DNA from: JALYUA01 sp038229875
GTDB lineage: Bacteria; Acidobacteriota; Thermoanaerobaculia; UBA5066; Gp7-AA6
NCBI GenBank assembly: GCA_038229875.1
Contig: JBBROA010000078.1
Coordinates: forward strand, 1 to 19,924
DNA: 19,924 nt
Direction of reading: 5' to 3'
Made by a program: the position numbers and the translations under genes. Below are positions 13,349 through 19,924 of the stretch, in pieces (the stretch's first letter is position 1; every line of letters starts with the position of its first letter). The notes under the pieces are model-generated. The model ran no database searches, was not told where the DNA came from, and saw only the letters and a list, made by a program, of their open reading frames with translations.

Positions 13349-15048
13349 TCGCGCTCGATCTTCGCCGGGGCGGCCCGCTCCCGCCGCGGGAACAGCGGGT
13401 GTCGGAGCTCGAAGCACGGACGTTCGACGCGCTGGTCGTCGGCGGGGGCATCACGGGCGCCGCCACGGCGCGGGACCTCGCCTCTCGCGGGCTTTCCGTC
13501 GCTCTGGTCGAGCGGGAAGACTGGGCGTCGGGGACTTCGTGGCGCTCCTCGAAGCTCGTGCACGGCGGCTTGCGGTACCTGGCCCGCGGCGACCTGTTCC
13601 TCGTTTTTCAATCGCTCGCCGAACGGGCGCGGCTTCTCCGCCTGGCGCCGCATCTCGTCTCGCCGCTCGAGTTTGTCTTCGCCATCCTCCGCGGCCGTTG
13701 GGTGTCGCCTCCGACGCTCGCCGCCGGGCTGACTCTCTATGACGTGCTGGCGCTCGGACGCGGGAAACGGCACCGGGGCCTCTCCGCTCGCGCCGCCGTG
13801 GACGCGGAGCCCCTCCTCGCGGGCGCCGACCTGGCGGGGGGCGCCCTCTACTCGGACGCCTCCACGGATGACGCGCGGCTGACGCTCGAGAACGTGCTCG
13901 ATGCCGTGTCCCTCGGGGCGGTCGCCGTCAGCCGTCTTTCCGTCACCTCGTTTCTGCGGGCCTCGCCCGGCGCCCCCGTCGGAGGAGTCGCTGCGCGGGA
14001 CATCGAAACGGGCCGGGATCTCCGCGTCCGCGCCCGGGTGACCGTCGAAGCCGCGGGACCCTGGACCGACGCGCTGCGCCTCGGGGAAGATCCCGCCGCG
14101 GCGCCCACCGTGCGGCTTTCGAAGGGAACGCACATCACGGTCCCGTTCGCGGCGCTTCCGGTCCGCCGGGCCGTCGCGATCCCGGCCGAGCGGGGGAGGC
14201 TCGTGTTCGTCATCCCGACCGGGCCCGTCACTCTGATCGGCACCACGGACGCCGACTACCGCGGATCGGTGGACGGGGTGGGACCGGAGCCTTCGGAAGT
14301 CGAGTACCTCTTAGCCCGCGCCCGCGAAGCGTTTCCCTCCCGCGCGCCCGAGCGGCGGGACGTGATCGCCGCCTTCGCCGGGCTGCGGCCGCTGCGATTC
14401 GAGCCGGGCCGGGACGTCACCGCCATGAGCCGCGAGGAATCCGTCGACGCTTCGCCGGGCCGCGTGATCGTCACCGGAGGCAAGCTCACCACACACCGCC
14501 GCATCGGTTGCCGGGCGGGAAACGCCGTCGCGGCGCAGCTGCGCGCGCGCGGGGTCCGCTGCGGGAAGAGCGCCACGTCGGAGCGAAGGTTTCCGGGAGC
14601 ACCGGACGGGCCCCTGGACGCCTTCGTCGAGGGCTTCGTCCGCGATGCGTCGCGCTCCGTTCCGGAAGGAGCCTCGCGCCATCTCGCCCGGCGCTATGGG
14701 ACCCGCGCGGCGGGCGTCCTCGCGATCCTCTCCGGTGGCGGACTCTCCGGGCCGCTCGTCAGAGGCCTGCCGGATCTCGAGGCGGAGGTCGTCTTCGCCG
14801 CCCGGTCTGAGGACGCCCGCAGCGCGTCCGATGTGCTCATCCGCAGGACGCACCTGTTCTGGCAGGCGGCGGACCAGGCGGCCGCCGCGCTCGACCGAGT
14901 CCAGGAGCTCCTCTCGCGGGAGCTTGCATGGACCGCGGCGGCGGAGGCGCAATCGCGGCAGGAATACCTCCGTGAGATCGCGAAGTCGCGCCGGGCGCTC
15001 ACGGTCGCCGCCGACGGCGCCGCCACGCCAAATCCGGAAACGCTCTAG
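13345..15048 (+). CDS. glpD: Aerobic glycerol-3-phosphate dehydrogenase (FAD-dependent)
   Basis: A 567-aa membrane-associated flavoenzyme that oxidises sn-glycerol 3-phosphate to dihydroxyacetone phosphate and passes electrons to quinone. The FAD-binding turn VVGGGITGAATARDLASRG is near residue 30, followed by the family signature DWASGTSWRSSKLVHGGLRYL. Further marks are YSDASTDDARLTLENVLDA, VEAAGPWTD, RLSKGTHITVP, LIGTTDADY, AGLRPL and the C-terminal FAD contact VTGGKLTTHRRIG. The C-terminal helical domain is present. GTG 13345 overlaps a short upstream ORF; GTG 13399, with GGGAA upstream, is an alternative giving 549 aa, and both keep the FAD fold. No glpK or glpF is nearby. Its stop shares a CTAG with the stop of the opposite gene. 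Confidence 0.93.
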   Translation: MIALDLRRGGPLPPREQRVSELEARTFDALVVGGGITGAATARDLASRGLSVALVEREDWASGTSWRSSKLVHGGLRYLARGDLFLVFQSLAERARLLRLAPHLVSPLEFVFAILRGRWVSPPTLAAGLTLYDVLALGRGKRHRGLSARAAVDAEPLLAGADLAGGALYSDASTDDARLTLENVLDAVSLGAVAVSRLSVTSFLRASPGAPVGGVAARDIETGRDLRVRARVTVEAAGPWTDALRLGEDPAAAPTVRLSKGTHITVPFAALPVRRAVAIPAERGRLVFVIPTGPVTLIGTTDADYRGSVDGVGPEPSEVEYLLARAREAFPSRAPERRDVIAAFAGLRPLRFEPGRDVTAMSREESVDASPGRVIVTGGKLTTHRRIGCRAGNAVAAQLRARGVRCGKSATSERRFPGAPDGPLDAFVEGFVRDASRSVPEGASRHLARRYGTRAAGVLAILSGGGLSGPLVRGLPDLEAEVVFAARSEDARSASDVLIRRTHLFWQAADQAAAALDRVQELLSRELAWTAAAEAQSRQEYLREIAKSRRALTVAADGAATPNPETL

Positions 15049-16286
15049 CCGGGCGTCAAGTCCGCCAGCGTGGCGGACAGGAGGGTCCGCCTTTCCGCGT
15101 CGAGCCGCTCGAAAATCGGCTCGAGCATCGTGACGACCTTGTCCTGTTCCTCGGGGGAGATCGCGTAAAGATTCGGGGACACGGCGTCCACGATCTCGGC
15201 GATCGTGAGCTTTTCCGGCGACACCGCGAGCGAGAATGCGTGCGCACCCTCGGCGCGGACGAGGCCGTTCTCCTTCAGACATTCCAGGATCTGCTCGGCC
15301 TCCCGTGAGTTGGCCTCCTGTTCGCGGTACAGCGTGTCGATCCCCTGCACGCCGCCTCCCGATAGCTTCAGGAGCATCCGGATGGCGTTCTCCGCGCGGC
15401 CGGCGCGGATCCCGCCGATCGAGCGCTTCTTCGCGGAGAACGTCTGCAGGACGTGCGTGAGCTCCACCCCGATCAGGATCACCACCCACACGAGAAACAC
15501 CGAGATGAGAGACAGGAGGATGAAGGTCAGCGACCCGGTGATCAGGTTGGCGCGCGAAAGCGTGCGGACGTAGACGCCGAAGAGCGCGCGGAGGAGCTCC
15601 AAGAGCGCGCCCCCTGTGACGCCGGCGATCCCGGCGGAGAACCAGTGGACCCGCGCGTTCGGCAGGAATCGGTAGAGGAGCGTCAGTCCCGCCACTTCGA
15701 TCGCGAACGGGAAGAAAGAAACCGCGACGTTCCTGGCGAGGGAAGTCGTGTGCGGCGAAGTGCGCAGCATCTGGATCCCGAGACCGAACCCGCCGAAGAG
15801 GAGCGTGAGAGCGAACAGGACGACGAAGTACAGCGAGATGCGCGAGAGCCAGTCGCGCCGGGTCGGAGCTCCCCACACCGCGTTCACGATCCGCTCGATG
15901 GTCGAAATAAGACGCAGCGACGCAAGGACGAGGATGACGAGGCCGATTCCGGAAATCGTCGTCGACTCGGAGACGAACTCGCGCAGGCTACCGGTGACGC
16001 GCGCGGTGTGGTACGGCAGGATGGCGTTGACGGCGTCCAGAATCCCGTTGACGTTCTCCCGGAAGAACGCCGCGAGCACGAGAGAAAAGGTGGCGAGCAG
16101 GGGAACCGCCGTCAGCAGAGTTGCGAACGCGAGCGAGCTCGCGAGGTCCGCCCCGCGGTCCGCCCGGAACCCGCGCCAGGTTTCTCCCGCGGTCTCTTTC
16201 AACAGAACCAGGGTCGTGAGAAGGCGCGGGGGGACTCCCGGGAAGCGTTCTCGCGCGCGCTCCAGCGAGGTCCTTCTGCGCGGCAC
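15045..16286 (-). CDS. YihY/BrkB family inner-membrane protein with C-terminal winged-helix-like domain
   Basis: A 413-aa protein of the YihY/virulence-factor-BrkB family, once misnamed RNase BN. About six membrane helices are visible, beginning LASSLAFATLLTAVPLLATFSLVLAAFF, with FVVLFALTLLFGGFGLG and LTFILLSLISVFLVWVVILIGVELTHV near the end. The cytosolic C-terminus (about 300-413) has an HTH-like pattern (EAEQILECLKENGLVRAEG) and helices ending TLLSATLADL. GTG 16286 (VPRRRTSLERARERF) is chosen because GAGGG lies just upstream on the minus strand; the longest frame starts at 16448 inside the divergent gene and is unlikely. Molecular function is not established for the family. Confidence 0.88.
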   Translation of the reverse strand: MPRRRTSLERARERFPGVPPRLLTTLVLLKETAGETWRGFRADRGADLASSLAFATLLTAVPLLATFSLVLAAFFRENVNGILDAVNAILPYHTARVTGSLREFVSESTTISGIGLVILVLASLRLISTIERIVNAVWGAPTRRDWLSRISLYFVVLFALTLLFGGFGLGIQMLRTSPHTTSLARNVAVSFFPFAIEVAGLTLLYRFLPNARVHWFSAGIAGVTGGALLELLRALFGVYVRTLSRANLITGSLTFILLSLISVFLVWVVILIGVELTHVLQTFSAKKRSIGGIRAGRAENAIRMLLKLSGGGVQGIDTLYREQEANSREAEQILECLKENGLVRAEGAHAFSLAVSPEKLTIAEIVDAVSPNLYAISPEEQDKVVTMLEPIFERLDAERRTLLSATLADLTPG

Positions 16287-16432
16287 CGGATCCCTCAGGC
16301 GAACCGTGAGAGCGGTCCCGATCCGCGGCTGCCGGCGGGGTCGCGCCGGTCGAAAACGGCGGGGGATTTGCAGGAGAGACTCATCGCCCCTAGGGTATAT
16401 GATCGAAATTCGGCAATTTATGGAGGTGAGAG
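16287..16432. promoter_or_regulatory. Divergent intergenic region
   Basis: It separates the BrkB gene from the 16433 gene. The right half is AT-richer, with TATGAT at 16398-16403 and a GGAGGTGA ribosome site at 16422-16429. I could not find a -35 at standard spacing for TATGAT. Confidence 0.35.
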
Positions 16433-16720
16433 ATGGCGAAAGACACACCGTTTGACCGTGCCCGGGACTTCGTCGAGGAGAAAATCGACCAGACGAAGGA
16501 TGTCCTCGGCGACTCTTACTCCCGCGCTCGCGACCAGTTCGGCGATGCGGGAGAGGACTTCCGCAAGAATCTGAAGCAGACCAGCAAGCGCCTCGAAAAG
16601 GACTACGGTTATCTCTGGACGGACGCGCGGAAGTACATCAAGGAAAATCCCGGCACGTCGGTCGCGATCTCGCTCGGAGTCGGGCTCCTGTTCGGCTTCC
16701 TGCTCCGCGGCGACGACTGA
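16433..16720 (+). CDS. DUF883/YtxH-like small membrane-anchored protein (95 aa)
   Basis: ATG 16433 follows a near-perfect Shine-Dalgarno (GGAGGTGA, 3 nt away). The first 70 residues are charged and amphipathic, probably a long helix (ARDFVEEKIDQTKDVLGDSY, then SRARDQFGDAGEDFRKNLKQ). The C-terminus is one membrane helix with the hallmark of the ElaB/YqjD/DUF883 group: YIKENPGTSVAISLGVGLLF, then GFLLRGDD. In E. coli such proteins are tail-anchored in the inner membrane, some bind ribosomes, and many respond to stress. The strong ribosome site suggests high expression. It precedes a second small hydrophobic protein and is divergent from the BrkB gene, so a membrane or stress role is plausible. 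Confidence 0.85.
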   Translation: MAKDTPFDRARDFVEEKIDQTKDVLGDSYSRARDQFGDAGEDFRKNLKQTSKRLEKDYGYLWTDARKYIKENPGTSVAISLGVGLLFGFLLRGDD

Positions 16721-16797
16721 CCAGTAGACCGCTGGCGGGGTGCTGAGGGCGTCGTGCCTCTCGCGCCCCTGCCTCTTTCAATTCCTGCGGGGTATAC

Positions 16798-16998
16798 ATG
16801 ACACGCGTTGAACCCATCGAAAAGGCGCTTCCGTCCGATTGGAAGCGCGTGATCCGTGACCAGCCGCTGCTCTCCATCTGCGCCGCGTTCGCGGCCGGGA
16901 TTTACCTCGGGCGCCATCACGCCCGGCAGCTCCTTTCCGCCGGCGTCAGCCTCGGCCTGGCGACGGCGATGGAAGGGGCGAAGCGCGGGTTCCGCTAA
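16798..16998 (+). CDS. Small membrane protein (66 aa) following the DUF883 gene
   Basis: A 66-aa protein starting ATG 16798. A short polar N-terminus (TRVEPIEKALPSDWKRVIRD) leads to a glycine-containing hydrophobic segment (QPLLSICAAFAAGIYLGRHH) and a second, weaker one (LLSAGVSLGLATAMEGA). The D-Q-P-L-L-S...AAGIYLGR pattern resembles the E-N-P...GVGLLFGFLLR end of its upstream neighbour, as if both use the same type of membrane anchor. No strong ribosome site is seen (GCGGGG about 5-10 nt upstream). It is probably cotranscribed with the DUF883 gene 77 nt upstream. No named family is recognised. Confidence 0.65.
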   Translation: MTRVEPIEKALPSDWKRVIRDQPLLSICAAFAAGIYLGRHHARQLLSAGVSLGLATAMEGAKRGFR

Positions 16999-17003
16999 AG
17001 AGT

Positions 17004-17019
17004 CGCCGCGGACGCGGCG
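17004..17019 (+). terminator. Perfect GC hairpin after the small membrane-protein pair
   Basis: CGCCGC-GGAC-GCGGCG begins 6 nt after the stop at 16998. There is no T-tract, so it may be a factor-dependent terminator or a 3'-end stabiliser. Confidence 0.35.
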
Positions 17020-17086
17020 TACCTGCTACCGGCGAACTCCGATCGCAGGGACGGGGAGGGCGAAAGCGCCCGGCCCCGGCGCTCCA

Positions 17087-17092
17087 TATAAT
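17087..17092 (+). promoter_or_regulatory. selD: Consensus -10 box of a probable leaderless selD promoter
   Basis: A perfect TATAAT lies 6 nt before the GTG start at 17099, which would put transcription start at or next to the start codon. No Shine-Dalgarno and no recognisable -35 are present. Confidence 0.55.
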
Positions 17093-17098
17093 CGAACC

Positions 17099-18217
17099 GT
17101 GACACATCACTCGTCGGTTCACCCCGCGCTTTCGACGTTCGCGTCGAGTGCCGGTTGAGCCTGCAAGATCGGTCAGTTCGACCTTTCCGCGCTTCTCGCG
17201 AAGCTTCCCGCCGCGTCGGATCCCAACCTGCTGGTGGGGAACCGCCATGCGGACGATGCCGCCGTGTACCGCATCGGGGGCGGACAGGTGATGGTCCAGA
17301 CCGTCGACTTCTTCACGCCGGTCGTCGATGACCCCTGGATCTTCGGGCAGATCGCCGCCGCCAACGCGCTCTCTGACGTCTACGCGATGGGTGCCCGGCC
17401 GGTGCTCGCGCTGGCGCTGGCCGCATTTCCGACGGGCGAGCTTCCGACGGATGTCCTCGAGGCGATCCTCCGGGGCGGCGCAGAGAAGGTCGCGGAGGCG
17501 GGCGCGGTGATCGGAGGGGGGCACTCGATCGACCACGACATCCCGCTCTACGGCCTCTGCGTGACGGGCCTCGCGGCTGAGTCCGCTGTGGTGACGAACG
17601 CGGGCGCGCGGTCGGGGGACCTCCTGGTGCTCACGAAGCCGCTTGGCGTCGGCATCACGATCTCGGCCGGACGCGCGGATGCGCTCGGCGCCGCGAGCGT
17701 GACCCGCTTCTTCCGGCGCCCGGTGCTCGCCGACGGCGGGCTCGACGAGGCGGTCGCGGTGATGTCGTCTCTCAATCGCGGCGCGGCGGAGGCGATGAAC
17801 GGCCTCGAGGTGCACGCCGCGACCGACGTGACGGGCTACGGTCTCCTCGGCCACGGATGGGAAATGATGGAGGCCTCCGGAGTCACGGGAGAGTTCTTCG
17901 TCGAGGAGATTCCTCTCTTAAGCGGCGTGAGAGAGCTCGCGGCGCGCGGAATTGCCCCCGACGGATCGCGCGTCAACCTGCGAAATCTCCGCCCCCGCAC
18001 GGAAGTCGAAGACGGAGTGACCGACGAGGACCTGCTCCTTCTCTGCGACGCGCAGACGTCCGGAGGGCTCCTCGTCGCCATCGCGCCCGGCGACGCGCAG
18101 ACCTATGCCGCCCGGTGCCGTGAAGCCGGAGCCGCCTCCGCGCGGGTCGTCGGCCGGGTCCTGCCAGCGGGCCAGGCCCGCCTGCGTGTCTCCCCGAAAC
18201 GGAAAAACGGAAACTGA
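17099..18217 (+). CDS. selD: Selenide, water dikinase (selenophosphate synthetase), selenocysteine-containing
   Basis: A 372-aa enzyme that makes selenophosphate from selenide and ATP, the selenium donor for selenocysteine and selenouridine. An in-frame TGA at 17156-17158 is read as Sec20, giving S-A-G-U-A-C-K-I-G, which lines up with E. coli SelD G-C-G-C-K (catalytic Cys17, Lys20). The reading frame continues without a gap: NLLVGNRHADDAAVYRIGGG, VQTVDFFTPVVDDPWIFGQI, ANALSDVYAMGARPV, GGGHSIDHDIPLYGLCVTG, LTKPLGVGI, ATDVTGYGLLGH and LLLCDAQTSGGLL. GTG 17099 is chosen because it gives the usual N-terminal length and follows a TATAAT box. A caller that treats TGA only as stop would begin at 17234 and lose the active site. 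A candidate bacterial SECIS hairpin follows the TGA. Confidence 0.95.
17165..17186 (+). promoter_or_regulatory. selD: Candidate bacterial SECIS hairpin
   Basis: Downstream of the Sec TGA, GGTC (17171-17174) pairs with GACC (17180-17183) around the loop AGTTC; a lower AAG/TTT stem (one G-U) is separated by a 3-nt bulge. The loop starts 16 nt after the TGA and has G in its first two positions, as the published bacterial SECIS consensus requires. The stem is short, so the fold needs checking. Confidence 0.55.
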
Positions 18218-18247
18218 CCTCGAACCTGATCGGCACGAAAGGAAATC

Positions 18248-18523
18248 ATGGCGAGAAACGATGACGAAGAGTGGGTCGAAGTCGCGTCGACCGGTCAGGA
18301 CGAGGAGGCCACCCTCATCGCCGGGCTGCTGAAGTCGGAGGACATCCCGTGCGAGGTCGAGGGGCCGACGGGCGGATCGCCTTGGCCGGAGAACCTCGGC
18401 GCATTTGGAATGAGCCGGGTGATGGTGCCCGCCGACCGCGCGGAAGAGGCCCGGACGCTTCTCGCCCGCCGTGAGCGCGCTTTCAAAAAGAGCGAAGGCG
18501 AATCGGAGAAGCTCGAGGAATGA
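18248..18523 (+). CDS. DUF2007 domain protein (putative signal-transducing protein)
   Basis: A 91-aa cytosolic protein. The DUF2007 pattern is visible: WVEVASTGQDEEATLIAGLL, then KSEDIPCEVEG, and the closing strand RVMVPADRAEEARTLLA. This fold is a small ferredoxin-like ligand or protein interaction module; many members lie beside signalling genes. ATG 18248 has AAAGGAAA about 5 nt upstream. The C-terminus is charged (FKKSEGESEKLEE). Its stop overlaps the start of the Ser/Thr kinase gene by 4 nt (ATGA), so the two are coupled and may work together; 30 nt separate it from selD, and cotranscription with selD is likely. Confidence 0.85.
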   Translation: MARNDDEEWVEVASTGQDEEATLIAGLLKSEDIPCEVEGPTGGSPWPENLGAFGMSRVMVPADRAEEARTLLARRERAFKKSEGESEKLEE

Positions 18524-19924
18524 ACCCGCTTCCGCCCGGCTCCCGGATCGGCCGCTTCCAGATCTCCGGCCTCCTCGGAGAGGGGGCAATGGGGGTCGTC
18601 TATCTCGCGCACGACCCGCAGATCGAGCGGCCCGTCGCGATCAAGACGGTGCGGCCGCAGGGAGTCGGGGGCTCTTCGGCGGAGCTTGAGACGCGCTTCT
18701 TAAACGAAGCGAAGCTCGCCGGCCGGCTCCAGCACCCGAACATCGTCACCATCTACGAAGCGGGGCAGGCCGAAGGGCTTCTCTACATCGCGATGGAATA
18801 CGTGGACGGAGATGCGCTGACGCATTTCCTGGGGCCCCGGGGCGATGCCGCTCCGGCGGTTGGCGCGCGATCGCTCGGAACGGCCGGCGGCAGCGCTGCC
18901 AGCGCGCTGACGCTTCGCGAACGCGTCGAGGTGATCCGGGAGGCGGCGCTCGCTCTGCAGCACGCGCATCAGCGCGGCGTGCTCCACCGCGACGTCAAGC
19001 CGGGGAACATCCTGCTGACCCGCGACCGGCGCGTCAAGGTCGCCGACTTCGGGATCGGAAAGCTTCTGACCGCGACGGTCGACCTGACGCGCACGGGCCA
19101 GATGATCGGCAGCCCCGCCTACATGTCGCCCGAGCAGATCCGCGGCGAGAAGCTCGACGGCCGGTCGGATTTCTTTTCCTTAGCCGTCGTCTTCTACGAA
19201 CTCCTGACCGGCCGGCGTCCGTTCCCAGGCGACTCCATCACGACGCTCGTGTACCAGATTCTTCACACCGAGCCGCGTGACCCTCTCGAGATTCGCGCGG
19301 ACCTGCCCCCCGCGACCCGGGACGTGTTTTCGCGGCTCCTCGCGAAGTCCCCCGACCGGCGTCCGACCGACGCGGCTGACTTCCTCCGCGAGGTGCGCCG
19401 GATCGCCGACCACGTCGCCGAACCGGAACAGACCATCACCCTTCCGGCCACCGTGACCGCGCCGGTGGCTGCGCCCGCGACCGCAGTCGTATCCGGGCCG
19501 CGGGCCGCATCCGGACCCCCGACCCCCGTGGATGCTCGGCCGGCGGCGGTGCCGCTCGCCGCGGCGGATGCCGCCGCAGCCGCCGGTTCCGCTTCGGGCG
19601 AAACGGCGCCTCCCGCCGCCCGCCCGCCCGGTCCATCCGGTCGTTCCGCCGGAGCGCTTTATCTCTTCGGCCTCGCCGCCGTTTTGATCGCGCTCGGGTT
19701 CTTCGTCTGGACGTGGCGCAGATCGAACGCGCTGTCCGAAGGTCCGGCGGGGGAGCCGACCGCCGCGTCCGGGGCGGGGCCGGTCTTCGGCGGCACCGTA
19801 GTCTTGCCCGCTCCGACCCCCTCCCTCGCGATCGCCGCCGCTGCCCCCACGCTAGCGCCTCCTCCCACGATCGGGCCGCTCCCGACCCGCGGGCCCGCCA
19901 CCGCGGCCGATGCGGTCGTTGGAG
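18520..19924 (+). CDS. Transmembrane Hanks-type Ser/Thr protein kinase (3' end outside window)
   Basis: At least 468 codons, cut by the window end. ATG 18520 overlaps the DUF2007 stop (ATGA). The kinase domain (about 12-290) is complete: Gly loop GEGAMGVVY (20-28), VAIK (Lys42), HRDVKPGN (Asp158), DFG (Asp176), GSPAYMSPEQ and the C-lobe RRPTDAADFL. After an Ala/Pro-rich juxtamembrane linker comes one membrane helix (ALYLFGLAAVLIALGFFVW, from residue 379) and then an Ala/Pro/Gly-rich outer segment running off the end. The N-terminal cytosolic kinase and single helix match bacterial PknB-like kinases; the outer sensor domain is not visible. A Gly/Ala-rich insertion of about 25 residues (107-131) sits between the hinge and helix E. 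Confidence 0.93.
   Translation, partial: MNPLPPGSRIGRFQISGLLGEGAMGVVYLAHDPQIERPVAIKTVRPQGVGGSSAELETRFLNEAKLAGRLQHPNIVTIYEAGQAEGLLYIAMEYVDGDALTHFLGPRGDAAPAVGARSLGTAGGSAASALTLRERVEVIREAALALQHAHQRGVLHRDVKPGNILLTRDRRVKVADFGIGKLLTATVDLTRTGQMIGSPAYMSPEQIRGEKLDGRSDFFSLAVVFYELLTGRRPFPGDSITTLVYQILHTEPRDPLEIRADLPPATRDVFSRLLAKSPDRRPTDAADFLREVRRIADHVAEPEQTITLPATVTAPVAAPATAVVSGPRAASGPPTPVDARPAAVPLAAADAAAAAGSASGETAPPAARPPGPSGRSAGALYLFGLAAVLIALGFFVWTWRRSNALSEGPAGEPTAASGAGPVFGGTVVLPAPTPSLAIAAAAPTLAPPPTIGPLPTRGPATAADAVVG

Noticed and set aside
14311..15876. Minus-strand frame of 521 codons spanning glpD and the BrkB gene
   Set aside because: It is antisense to glpD and out of frame with the BrkB gene, with shadow-type composition.
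16287..16448. Longer start for the BrkB-family gene at 16448
   Set aside because: It would run antisense into the start of the 16433 gene and adds 54 residues unlike the family; GTG 16286 has a ribosome site.
17234..18217. SelD starting at GTG 17234
   Set aside because: This start lacks the catalytic Sec/Cys and Lys and the conserved N-terminal region, which are encoded just upstream in the same frame across the TGA.

Overview
This is a high-GC bacterial chromosomal segment: almost all third codon positions are G or C, and GTG/TTG starts are common. It holds about 20 protein genes, one tRNA and no recognisable transposase, phage or CRISPR gene. The mix (NtrC-type regulator, SpoIIE/RsbW/STAS partner switch, membrane Ser/Thr kinase, selenocysteine-containing SelD, and starts that look leaderless) suits an environmental lineage such as Acidobacteriota or a related deep-branching group. 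That placement is inference; no rRNA or marker gene settles it.

Layout. 1-533: C-terminal end of a sigma-54 enhancer-binding regulator. 534-1130: intergenic stretch with a strong dyad and one or two possible small ORFs. 1131-3687: partner-switching module of anti-sigma-type kinase, STAS antagonist and GAF-SpoIIE phosphatase. 3722-8515: a compact operon of exported amidohydrolase, lipoprotein-like L-isoaspartyl methyltransferase, MFS exporter and unknown secreted protein, each overlapping the next by 4 nt. 8566-10299 (minus): DEAD-box RNA helicase with a DbpA-type tail, divergent from an NAD(P)-binding protein (10422-11159). 11160-12829: lower-GC cluster of a Cys-rich secreted protein, an unknown exported protein and a DUF1801 protein. 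12830-13279: tRNA-Ala(CGC) with a duplicated 3' end and several hairpins. 13280-15048: possible 22-codon leader ORF and glpD, ending tail-to-tail with a YihY/BrkB membrane protein (minus) on a shared CTAG. 16433-16998: two small membrane-associated proteins. 17099-18217: selD with an in-frame TGA (Sec). 18248-19924: DUF2007 protein and a Ser/Thr kinase cut by the window end.

How it fits together. The window is rich in signalling: a two-component output protein, an RsbU/RsbW/RsbV-like switch, and a Hanks kinase translationally coupled to a DUF2007 protein. The most informative points are the selD gene, whose true start and Sec codon lie upstream of where a standard gene caller would begin; a recurrent TANNNT box 6-7 nt before five starts without Shine-Dalgarno sequences, suggesting leaderless mRNAs; a tRNA-Ala 3' end duplicated with structured spacer DNA; and a STAS protein lacking the usual phospho-acceptor serine.
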